Assembly (NCBI GenBank): GCA_003138365.1
Contig: PLFY01000088.1
Coordinates: 1 to 64,000, forward strand
Length of the DNA: 64,000 nucleotides
Direction: 5' to 3'
Origin: Acidobacteriaceae bacterium
GTDB taxonomy: Bacteria > Acidobacteriota > Terriglobia > Terriglobales > Acidobacteriaceae
Positions 49,515 through 58,022 of this stretch are shown here, in pieces. Under the pieces are notes generated by a model. It was not told where the DNA came from and made no database searches. It was given only the letters and a program-made list of their open reading frames with translations. Position 1 is the first letter of the stretch. Every line of letters starts with the position of its first letter. The translations under genes were made by a program, and so were the position numbers.

Positions 49515-50792
49515 CTAAATATCTATCGCGTGATCGGAAATCATATCGTCGCCTCGCCACAGTTTCTGTGCAGACCAGGATGCGTCCTGGGCTGACCAGA
49601 AACGATCCTCAGGCGGAAGGCCTAGCGGAAGAAACGCCGTGGAGCAAAGATAGAGACTGCCTGTGGAGATATAGCCCTCGCCGAGGTTCGGCTGGTGGCC
49701 GGCCAAGCCAATCTGAAGCCATCCGGCTTTGTCGAATGTACCCGGGGGCTCAAGCGTTCGATGAAGAACGGCAGAGAGTGCGCAACGCACCTGTTCGGGC
49801 GCGATGTCTTCAGGAAGCGCATGGCGAAGCGCAACATCGGCGAGAAGTTGGAATGCGCCGCCGCGGTATGGGATGGATCGGCCAATCACCGGATAAGAGC
49901 CGTCGGGGGCGATCAGGCGCTCGAGTATGTGTGCATAGCGGCTGGCGCGTGCGTTGACCGCGGGGATCATTGCCTTCCAGGCTTCTTCTTGATTGCCTAC
50001 TGATTCGAGAATGGCAAGCAAAAATGGCTGGATGACAAAGGAGTTGTAATAGTCCCAGTGGAAGTGGGGGCCATCGCCATAAGCTCCATCTCCGACGTAC
50101 CACTGCATGTGTTCGCGCAGGGCGTAATCGACCCGCGTGCGCTCCCAGGGCTGACCGAGGGCGAAGAGAGCAGCCTCAATGCCTGCCGCGAAGAGAAGCC
50201 AGTTGTTGGCGTGCGCCTGCAACGGCCGGGTCGCGCGAAGTGCGTCGGCCAATTGTGCGCGCACTGTTGAATCCAGCTTGGCATTCAGTTGCTGTGGAGC
50301 GCGGAGCACGGCAAGCGAGAAGAAGCCGGCGTCTACGAGGGTTTGACTAGTGGCGCCGAATTGCAAGTAGTCAGGGGATTTGGGGTCCACGCCGGCGGCG
50401 ATGGCTTGGCGGACTATTTCAAGATAGCCAGTCCGGAGTTCGCGCTCATTGGCAGTTGCAGGGCCATGCTCCAGGCCGCCATTCTCCAGCCACGGGGCTA
50501 TCCCGGCCAGGGTTCGCGCGAAGGCCTCCAGGTGCGTGGTGAGGCCGCGATTGCCAGCTCCTTCGCGGGACTTCTCAACCGGCATTGTGGTGCGCAGACG
50601 CCGTTGGCTGAGAGCGCTGAGCACAGGATGCGCCACGCGATGCATCTGCTCCAGCCAGAAACTGCGATCGTTGGATATGTCTGAGGCTGAGGCGGGGCCA
50701 GGAGCGGTCATGCCGGAGGCTGCGGCCCGGCCCGGAAATGCAGTTGCGAGTCCGGTGGCGATTGTGGACTTGATCAGGTCGCGGCGCAGCAT
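49515..50792 (-). CDS. DUF2264-domain protein with Tat-like signal
   Basis: MLRRDLIKSTIATGLATAFPG; HMQWYVGDGAYGDGPHFHWDYYNSFVIQPFL; YPVIGRSIPYRGGAFQLLADVAL. Confidence 0.82.
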   Translation of the reverse strand: MLRRDLIKSTIATGLATAFPGRAAASGMTAPGPASASDISNDRSFWLEQMHRVAHPVLSALSQRRLRTTMPVEKSREGAGNRGLTTHLEAFARTLAGIAPWLENGGLEHGPATANERELRTGYLEIVRQAIAAGVDPKSPDYLQFGATSQTLVDAGFFSLAVLRAPQQLNAKLDSTVRAQLADALRATRPLQAHANNWLLFAAGIEAALFALGQPWERTRVDYALREHMQWYVGDGAYGDGPHFHWDYYNSFVIQPFLLAILESVGNQEEAWKAMIPAVNARASRYAHILERLIAPDGSYPVIGRSIPYRGGAFQLLADVALRHALPEDIAPEQVRCALSAVLHRTLEPPGTFDKAGWLQIGLAGHQPNLGEGYISTGSLYLCSTAFLPLGLPPEDRFWSAQDASWSAQKLWRGDDMISDHAIDI

Positions 50793-50853
50793 TGAGGTTT
50801 ACCTTTGGAACCCGGACAGATTGACTCGGCGCGCGGGCGGCATTCCGGGGGAC

Positions 50854-51345
50854 TCAAAAGGCCAATTTGTAGATGTTGCCCTTGTTGTCCGTTGCCACGC
50901 CTTGACGGATGAGAGTGGGATTTTTGTCGTCCCCTCCTGAGTACTGGTACGCCTGAACATTGAGGATGGTTCCCTGATCACAGGGAATCACACCTTGTAT
51001 ACGAATTCGTTGCCCAAGTACATGGGCAACATAAAATCCATTTCCGTAAACAGTGTCCCAAGCGGCAACCAGATTGGACTGCGGCTGATTGTTGGCCGGA
51101 ACGCCGCCGTTCACTGTCGGGGCGGTGGACACACTGGTCCAGTTCCCTTTACATGCTTCGCCATTTGCAAGGGTCGCTGTAAAGCTGCCGGATTTAATGC
51201 CAGCCGAGGCTTTGGCGGCGAAGATAGGCGGGGGAGCCTGGGAGGCAAGTGGACCCTGGATGGGATAAAGCCGTCCGGCCGCGTAGCATCCGGATAGCAT
51301 ACAAACACACAACGCAGCAAGAGCAAGCGCGAGCTTCGTTTTCAT
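50854..51345 (-). CDS. Putative lipoprotein (paralogue of 51495-52028)
   Basis: MKTKLALALAALCVCMLSGCYAAGRLYPIQGPLASQAPPPIFAAK lipobox LSGC. Confidence 0.65.
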   Translation of the reverse strand: MKTKLALALAALCVCMLSGCYAAGRLYPIQGPLASQAPPPIFAAKASAGIKSGSFTATLANGEACKGNWTSVSTAPTVNGGVPANNQPQSNLVAAWDTVYGNGFYVAHVLGQRIRIQGVIPCDQGTILNVQAYQYSGGDDKNPTLIRQGVATDNKGNIYKLAF

Positions 51346-51410
51346 GGTTTATCCCTTGTCCGTTAGAAACCGGAAACTTCCAGATAGTTTCTGTGTCGAC
51401 GGAACCCTGA

Positions 51411-51468
51411 CCGCGCTCCTCAATGGGGATGTAAGGCGAGGGGTAGGCGGGGCCGATGTACTCGGCGC
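51411..51468. repeat. 58-bp exact copy of the gltA 3' coding end
   Basis: ccgcgctcctcaatggggatgtaaggcgaggggtaggcggggccgatgtactcggcgc identical to 52092-52149. Confidence 0.95.
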
Positions 51469-51494
51469 AAAACAGTTCAGCGTCCTGGGAGTCA

Positions 51495-52028
51495 TTACAT
51501 CACGAGTTTGTAGATGTTGCCCTTGCTATCCTGGGCCACGCCTCTCGCACCGTATCCTGCCGCACCGTTGTTATTCTCGTTTCCCAGGTCGTACCACTCC
51601 ACCTGGAGCATGGTCCCTTGATTTCCAGTCAGCTCTGTATGCACAAATAGGGGCTGACCTAGAACGTGGGCAACATAAAAGCCCTGTCCGTAGACTGTGT
51701 CCCATGCGGCAGCCATGCTGTTCGCTCCCGTCGCGCCGGCAGGAGCGCTGTCTGTTCCCGCCTTCTCGTATACCTGTTTCCACGTTCCTTGAAACTGCTC
51801 GCCATTTGCGAGAGTAATCGCCAGTTTTCCTTGCCTGTCATTCGAATGCGCGCCAACAGTGACGGGTTTGCTGAAGTTGGCGACGAGAGTGAATTTGGCA
51901 GCGTAGATGGGTGGCGGCGTCAGCGAGGCAAGCGGACCCTGGACCGGATAGAGATGGCCGAGGCTCTGGCATCCCGAAATAAAGATGGCGCTGAACAGGG
52001 TAAGTGTAAGAGAGAACTTGGCTTTCAT
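51495..52028 (-). CDS. Putative lipoprotein (paralogue of 50854-51345)
   Basis: MKAKFSLTLTLFSAIFISGCQSLGHLYPVQGPLASLTPPPIYAAK lipobox ISGC. Confidence 0.65.
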   Translation of the reverse strand: MKAKFSLTLTLFSAIFISGCQSLGHLYPVQGPLASLTPPPIYAAKFTLVANFSKPVTVGAHSNDRQGKLAITLANGEQFQGTWKQVYEKAGTDSAPAGATGANSMAAAWDTVYGQGFYVAHVLGQPLFVHTELTGNQGTMLQVEWYDLGNENNNGAAGYGARGVAQDSKGNIYKLVM

Positions 52029-52087
52029 AACGAATCCTTTTTTGCTGTAGACGCTGAGGGTGCGAAATAGTTCCGCTGGCAGGGTTC

Positions 52088-53224
52088 CTACCCGCGCTCC
52101 TCAATGGGGATGTAAGGCGAGGGGTAGGCGGGGCCGATGTACTCGGCGCGGGGGCGGATGAGGCGGTTGTCGTCGAGCTGCTCGATGACATGGGCGGCCC
52201 AGCCGGCGATGCGGCTGATGGCGAAGATGGGCGTGTAGAGATCGATGTCGATGCCCAGGGTGGCGTAGGTGGAGGCGGAGTAGAAGTCCACGTTGGCGTT
52301 GAGCTTCTTGTCGGCGTTGATGTGGAGCTCGATGGCGCGGGACATCTGAAACCACTTGGGCATGCCGGCGTCTTTGCCCAATTGCTCGCTCATCTTGCGC
52401 AGGTGGGTTGCGCGGGGGTCCTCGGTTTTGTAGACGCGATGGCCGAAGCCGGAGATCTTCTGCTTGGCGGCGAGCATGTTTTTGACGTATTCGACGGGAT
52501 CGGCGCCGGCCTTGTCGATGGCGTAAAGCAGGCGCATGACGCCCTCATTGGCGCCGCCGTGCAACGGTCCCTTCAGAGCGCCGATGGCGCCTGTGACGGC
52601 GGAGTGGATGTCTGCCAGGGTGGCGGCGATGACGCGGGCGGCAAAGGTGGAGGCGTTCAGCTCGTGATCGGCGTGCAGGACCAGCGCCAGATCCAGCGTG
52701 CGGGTGGCCGTTTCAGAAGGCATTTCGCCGTTAAGCATCCACAGGAAGTTGGCGGCGTGGGAAAGCGAGCGGTCGGGCGGGACAATTTCCTTGCCTTTGC
52801 GGATCCGGTCGTAGATGGCCACGAGCATGGCAATTTGCGCGGTGAGGTTATAGCTCTTGCGTACGTTTGCGTCGTGGGAGTTGTCTTTCTCGTCGGCGTC
52901 GTAAAAGCTGAGCGCGGAGACGGCTGTGCGCAGCACCTCCATGGGCGTGGCCGAGGTGGGAAATGCGCGCAACATGTCGACGATGCGCTGGTCGATCGAC
53001 CGCGCGAGCGCCAGTTGTGCCTGGAACTCGCGCAGTTCGAGCTGGTTGGGCAGGATGCCGTTCCAGAGCAGGTAAGTGGTCTCCTCGAAGGTCGAGTTCA
53101 CGGCCAGCTCGTGAATGTCGATTCCGCGATAGGCCAGCACGCCCGCATCTCCATCGATCCAGCAAATGCCGGAGTTTGCGGCAACAATTCCTTCCAGGCC
53201 CTTCCCAGCGACAGCGGTCGACAT
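52088..53224 (-). CDS. gltA: Citrate synthase
   Basis: LKGPLHGGANEGVMRLLYAID, ISGFGHRVYKTEDPRATHLRKM, FYSASTYATLGIDIDLYTPIFAISRIAGWAAHVIEQLDDNRLIRPRAEYIG; start MSTAVAGKGLEGI. Confidence 0.95.
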   Translation of the reverse strand: MSTAVAGKGLEGIVAANSGICWIDGDAGVLAYRGIDIHELAVNSTFEETTYLLWNGILPNQLELREFQAQLALARSIDQRIVDMLRAFPTSATPMEVLRTAVSALSFYDADEKDNSHDANVRKSYNLTAQIAMLVAIYDRIRKGKEIVPPDRSLSHAANFLWMLNGEMPSETATRTLDLALVLHADHELNASTFAARVIAATLADIHSAVTGAIGALKGPLHGGANEGVMRLLYAIDKAGADPVEYVKNMLAAKQKISGFGHRVYKTEDPRATHLRKMSEQLGKDAGMPKWFQMSRAIELHINADKKLNANVDFYSASTYATLGIDIDLYTPIFAISRIAGWAAHVIEQLDDNRLIRPRAEYIGPAYPSPYIPIEERG

Positions 53225-53790
53225 AGCTTTCGAATCTCCCCTTGCGATGTATCTGCGGTGGTTACGGCGGATGTCCTGACCTTCTGCCGGCATCGACGAA
53301 GACCTGTCGCTGGCGGCCTTGAATCTTGATTGAGGGTCTGGCGCCTGAAAAATGCAGTAAAGATGTTTATAACGTAGCGATTCGGTGGTTGTCACGGAGT
53401 GCGGGACGAACAGGGAGGTAAAGGCGTCAAAAACGAGAGCATGAATAAGCCCGAGATGGGGCCTGTCGTGCGGGCGCGAGAGACAGACTGACGCCATTTT
53501 CCAGGCGATCTTGATTCATTCGATACACTATCTTCCAGGTATTTCGGTATATTGTGTAGGTTCCTCGGTATTTGTGCGGGGTGGAGTCTCCTGCGTTGGA
53601 ATTGCGGGTTGGCATTCCGTGAGGCACAGCGAACGGTTTCAGCGCGAACAATTCAGAAAGAGTCAGCAAGAGATTGCTTATTACGGCGTCTAGCAGGACG
53701 GAACGGCGCCACCATCAGGCGTGAGCCACGCCGAGGGACCCGAAAGAGCGGGTCGCCGGACGGGCCGCCAGACAGAAGAAAGGGAAACAA

Positions 53791-54636
53791 ATGAGTGAAG
53801 AAGTCGAAAATGTCCCGAGAAACTATTCCGGCGCACTGCTTGGGGCGATCGCCGCGGCCTTGTTGCTGGCGATCGGCGGACTGATCTGGAGCTACACGCT
53901 CAGCGGCAAGCTGACCAGCCAGCAAACTGAACTGGCCGATGCCAAGCAGCAGAATGTCAACATGAAAGCTGCATTGCGCGAAACCGATGCCCGGCTGGAA
54001 GTGGCCACCGATGAGCTGAAAATGTCGTTGGGATTGACGCAGAAACAGTTGGACAGTCGCGCCGAGGAGATCGCCAAGCGTGAACAGCGCGACGAGGCGG
54101 ACGCCCAGCGGCTGGCGAGCGCCCAGAAGCAGACCGCGCAGCAGGTGACCGCAGTCTCCAGCGCCGTGACCGACGTCAAGACCGACGTGGGCGGAGTGAA
54201 GACCGACGTGGCCAAGACGCAAAGCGACCTGGCCGAAACGGTAAACCAGTTGACGTCGATGAAGGGGGATTTGAGCGGCCACAGCAGCCTGATCGCCCGC
54301 AATCACGATGAACTGGAACTCCTGAAGCACAAAGGCGACCGGAACTACTACGAGTTCACCCTGACCAAGGGGCAAAAGAAGCCCGTGGGCACGGTGAGCC
54401 TGGAGTTGAAGAGGGCCGACTCCAAGAGGAGCAAGTTCACCCTGGTGGTGTATTCCGACGACAAGGAGTACGAGAAGAAGGACCGGAACCTGAACGAGCC
54501 GTTGCAGTTTTATAGCGGCAAGGATCCGGGGCTCTTCGAGATCGTAGTGAACTCGGTCGGGACCAAGAATACGACGATCACAGGTTATCTATCGACGCCC
54601 AAGAGCGCGCCTGTACCGGCTGCTACTGGTCAATAA
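53791..54636 (+). CDS. Membrane-anchored coiled-coil protein
   Basis: N-terminal TM then heptad-rich region with TDVKTDVGGVKTDVAKT repeats. Confidence 0.6.
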   Translation: MSEEVENVPRNYSGALLGAIAAALLLAIGGLIWSYTLSGKLTSQQTELADAKQQNVNMKAALRETDARLEVATDELKMSLGLTQKQLDSRAEEIAKREQRDEADAQRLASAQKQTAQQVTAVSSAVTDVKTDVGGVKTDVAKTQSDLAETVNQLTSMKGDLSGHSSLIARNHDELELLKHKGDRNYYEFTLTKGQKKPVGTVSLELKRADSKRSKFTLVVYSDDKEYEKKDRNLNEPLQFYSGKDPGLFEIVVNSVGTKNTTITGYLSTPKSAPVPAATGQ

Positions 54637-55240
54637 CCGCAACGTGGGGTGCAAGCACCAGGCTGGGCTTGTACTGGAAGGCGAAGGTAAAGCTCAGGTC
54701 CTTGCGTGCATCCCACTGTTGTTTGGTCAGATGGAAGGCCGAAACGAAGGTTCCCTCTACAGTCTGGCCAGGGTCTATTGTCGTGCTCAGCGACAACCCC
54801 TTGCCGTGCGGCACGGGCATGGATGGATACGCGATAAAGACTCGATCGTAATCGGCCGCGGTTGCCGCATAGCTGGAGTGAATCCCGTCGTCCAGCGTGG
54901 CATTGGTCATGATGTTGTGCATGAAGAGCGGTTCCTTGCTCTGGTTGTGCAGCTTGACCAGGGTAAAGACGTACACCTGTTCCATTTCTTCCTTGGCCAT
55001 GGCGTTGCCGTTGGCGTCGACCCCTGAAGATTCAGAGTGCTGCGCGTGAGCCCACACCTGCTCGACCTCTCCAGTGCAAGCCGGCGGCGTTTGCCCGGCC
55101 ATGACATAGATGGCGACGGCGATGGTGACCACCACGGCCGCGATGATGCTGGCCAAGGCCACATGGCTTGAGCCTTTGGTAAATTCTTCGCCGCGGGCGG
55201 CATCGTCGAGTTCGGAAGATTCCTGCTGAAGAAGGCTCAT
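54623..55240 (-). CDS. Single-TM protein of unknown function
   Basis: MSLLQQESSELDDAARGEEFTKGSSHVALASIIAAVVVTIAVAIYVMAGQTPPACTGEVEQVWAHAQHS. Confidence 0.6.
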   Translation of the reverse strand: MSLLQQESSELDDAARGEEFTKGSSHVALASIIAAVVVTIAVAIYVMAGQTPPACTGEVEQVWAHAQHSESSGVDANGNAMAKEEMEQVYVFTLVKLHNQSKEPLFMHNIMTNATLDDGIHSSYAATAADYDRVFIAYPSMPVPHGKGLSLSTTIDPGQTVEGTFVSAFHLTKQQWDARKDLSFTFAFQYKPSLVLAPHVAVIDQ

Positions 55241-55248
55241 ACGCGAAC

Positions 55249-56034
55249 TTATCTTATTCCCATCACCGCAAAGTTGCCCACGAAATTGTGCAGAGCAGAG
55301 GAATTGTGGATTCGTTTGCACTGAAAGCGGGGCATTTCCCCGGGTTTTCGAGTGAGATCGACGACAGAGACGACTGCCTGGCCTTGCCAGTCCACAGGTT
55401 TTGCAATGAGTTTCCCTTCTGGCCCAATCACCGGGTCCGGAAACTGACTTACTCCGAGGTACGGAGCCAGGTGGCGAACATCGGAAGCGAGCGTTCTTAA
55501 GGTGAGTGCAGGGTTGCTGGCGGGGGTAAGCAGCGTGACCGGCAGTCCAGCTTCATCAACGACTATGCGCATCGGCTCTTTCAGATCGGTATCGTTCGTG
55601 ACGATAACAGCGTGCTCAAATGCGCCCGCGAATGCATCCCGCACCAGATGTGTGCCCAAATTGACGTCCGACCCCTTTTCTTCAGTTTTGACCACGCGAA
55701 CCGAGTCAGGAACCGGATGGGGTGCTACGCCGGGAGGCCAGAACTGCAGCGGCTGGACTAAGGGCATCCACGTCTTTGTGACTTGGAAATTCCCGAAGTG
55801 TATGTGTAAGTTGGGCAGGGTCCCGAGCGCTTTCAGATAGGTATTCTGGTCCTTGGGAGAATTAGGATTGCGGCTGCCGGAAACACGAGCCGTGTAGTAG
55901 TTAATAGCGACGATGTCGCAGGTCTGAGGTAGCGCTGCTTCGCAAAGTGCGTGCAGGTTTAGCCATTTGTGCCGGGATTCTCGCAAGGCACGGTAGTACA
56001 AATTGAACCCGTCGATGTAGACCACTGTACGCAT
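55249..56034 (-). CDS. NYN-domain (DUF88/PIN-like) protein
   Basis: MRTVVYIDGFNLYYRAL...KTEEKGSDVNLGTHLVRDAFAGAFEHAVIVTNDTDLKEPM. Confidence 0.88.
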   Translation of the reverse strand: MRTVVYIDGFNLYYRALRESRHKWLNLHALCEAALPQTCDIVAINYYTARVSGSRNPNSPKDQNTYLKALGTLPNLHIHFGNFQVTKTWMPLVQPLQFWPPGVAPHPVPDSVRVVKTEEKGSDVNLGTHLVRDAFAGAFEHAVIVTNDTDLKEPMRIVVDEAGLPVTLLTPASNPALTLRTLASDVRHLAPYLGVSQFPDPVIGPEGKLIAKPVDWQGQAVVSVVDLTRKPGEMPRFQCKRIHNSSALHNFVGNFAVMGIR

Positions 56035-56159
56035 GACGGGAATTCTACATGCAAAAAGCCGCCGCACTTGCATGCGACGGCTTCTGGGCCTACGGCACGC
56101 CGTAGGTGAGTTGTTTCAAGTGTATGTCCAGTCGCACTGTATGTCAACATGTTTGTGCA

Positions 56160-57902
56160 CTACGGCCTCGGGCGCAGGGCAGCCAGGAATTCATCCGCTC
56201 CCAGCGTGTTTAGCACATCTTCAGGGCCAAGCCACGCGCGGCGAAGTTGGCGAAGGCCGTAGTCCATTTTGCCGAGGTTGCGGGCGTCGTGGGAGTCGGA
56301 GTCGACGACGATGCGGCAGCCCAACTCCTTGGCCAGGCGAAGGTCGCGGTCGTTGAGGTCGAGGCGCTCCGGGGCGGCGTTGTGTTCGACGGCTACGCCC
56401 AGTTCGGCGGCGCGGCGCAAGACCGTCCCCAGGTCCAGCGCAAAGGGCTCACGGCGCAGCAGCAGGCGGCCGGTGGGATGGCCCAGAATCCGCACATAGG
56501 GGTTTTCGACGGCACGCAGCACACGGGCGGTCATCTCTTCGCGACTCTGCTCGAATCGGGTATGCACGCTGGCGATGACGACCTCCATCTGCGCCAGCAC
56601 TTCGTCATCCAGATCCAGAGAGCCGTCGGCCAGAATGTCGACTTCGATGCCGGTAAAGACGCGGATGCGGCCCTCCATCTGGCGGTCCACTTCACGAATG
56701 CGCTGAACGTGTTCAAGTGCGCGCTTCTCGTCCAGCCCATTGGTCATGGCCAGGTTCTTGGAGTGGTCGGTGATGGCGATGTACTGGTAGCCGCCGGCCA
56801 GGGCGGCCTCGGCCATCTCGCGGATGGTGTTGTGGCCGTCGGTGGCGTTGGTGTGCATATGCAGGTCGCCGCGCAGGTCGGCTCGCTCAATGAGCCGGGG
56901 CAGCGCGTGGCGGGCGGCGGCTTCAATCTCGCCCAAGTTCTCGCGCAGTTCGGGAGGAATCCAGTCCATGCCCAGGGCGGTGTAGATATCCTGTTCGGTG
57001 GCGGAGGCAACTGTCGAGTTGTCGTCAAGACGGGCCAGCGCCCACTCGCTGAGCGTGTAGCCCATCTTGAGTGCGCGTTGGCGAAGGGACACGTTGTGCG
57101 CCTTGGAGCCGGTGAAGTATTGCAGGGCGGCCCCGTAGGAGGCCGAGGGCAGCAGGCGCACATCCACTTGAAGGCCGTTGGCGAGATGGAAGCTTATCTT
57201 GTTCTCGCCTTTGGCGATGATGTCGTGGATGCCGGGATAGGCGGCTACGTGCTCGACTGCTGCGGCGGTATGTTCCGGGGCGCAGGCCGGGCCGGTGACC
57301 AACAAGTCGAGGTCGCCCGCAGTTTCGCGGCCACGGCGCAGGGAGCCGGCGGGCGTCACCTTCTCAATTCCAGGGAAGGCCAGCAGGTAGGCTGAAATAC
57401 GCTGGGCTTCTTCTTCGGCCACGTCGATGCGGTAACGGCCGGCGCTGCGGCGGTAATCTTCGATGCCCTTGCGCAGTTTTTCTATCTGTTTCTCGCCCAT
57501 GCGGGGCAGGCCGGCGAGACGCCCTGCTTCAATGGCCTCGGCGAGCTGGTCGATGCTGGCGATCCTGGCGGCGTCCCACAGCAGGGCAACGGTTTTGGGG
57601 CCCATGCCGGGCAGCTTCAAGAGCTCCAGAAGGCCCGCGCCGTACTTGGCCAGCAGTTCGTCGCGCAGCGGCAGCGTGCCGGTGGCGGCAATGGCTTGCA
57701 GGTTGGCGGCCATGCCTTTGCCGATGCCGGGAATCTCCAGCAGGAGTGAGGTCGAGGGCGCGGCGGTCATGAGGTCCACAGTGGTTTGCTCCGCGGCCTC
57801 GGCGGCGCGGCGATAGCTGCGGATACGGAATCCATCGCCGCCGTCGATTTCCAAAAGATCGGCGGTCTCAGCCAGCAGGCGGGCCATGGTGGGGTTGTCC
57901 AT
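56160..57902 (-). CDS. polX: DNA polymerase/3'-5' exonuclease PolX (PHP domain)
   Basis: LLEIPGIGKGMAANLQ, GSLRRGRETAGDLDLLVTG, DLRGDLHMHTNATDGHNTIREMAEAA, YIAITDHSKNLAM. Confidence 0.93.
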   Translation of the reverse strand: MDNPTMARLLAETADLLEIDGGDGFRIRSYRRAAEAAEQTTVDLMTAAPSTSLLLEIPGIGKGMAANLQAIAATGTLPLRDELLAKYGAGLLELLKLPGMGPKTVALLWDAARIASIDQLAEAIEAGRLAGLPRMGEKQIEKLRKGIEDYRRSAGRYRIDVAEEEAQRISAYLLAFPGIEKVTPAGSLRRGRETAGDLDLLVTGPACAPEHTAAAVEHVAAYPGIHDIIAKGENKISFHLANGLQVDVRLLPSASYGAALQYFTGSKAHNVSLRQRALKMGYTLSEWALARLDDNSTVASATEQDIYTALGMDWIPPELRENLGEIEAAARHALPRLIERADLRGDLHMHTNATDGHNTIREMAEAALAGGYQYIAITDHSKNLAMTNGLDEKRALEHVQRIREVDRQMEGRIRVFTGIEVDILADGSLDLDDEVLAQMEVVIASVHTRFEQSREEMTARVLRAVENPYVRILGHPTGRLLLRREPFALDLGTVLRRAAELGVAVEHNAAPERLDLNDRDLRLAKELGCRIVVDSDSHDARNLGKMDYGLRQLRRAWLGPEDVLNTLGADEFLAALRPRP

Positions 57903-57941
57903 TGCGTGAGTCTCCGCAAACAGTATCGGACAAAACAGGGG

Positions 57942-57980
57942 GCAGAGACCAGGGACCAGGGACCAGGGATCAGGGATCAG
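57942..57980. repeat. GGGACCA/GGGATCA heptad repeat upstream of nadB
   Basis: gcagagaccagggaccagggaccagggatcagggatcag. Confidence 0.8.
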
Positions 57981-58022
57981 AAATGCCGGTTGTCGGTTGG
58001 CGTGGTGGTAGCCTCAAAGGTT

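Noticed and set aside
52190-53329. 379-aa plus-strand ORF over gltA
   Set aside because: Antisense shadow of citrate synthase; repetitive G/V/A/D composition.
54160-54235. Short tandem coding repeats TDVKTDVGGVKTDVAKT
   Set aside because: Ordinary coiled-coil repetition within the protein, not an independent element.
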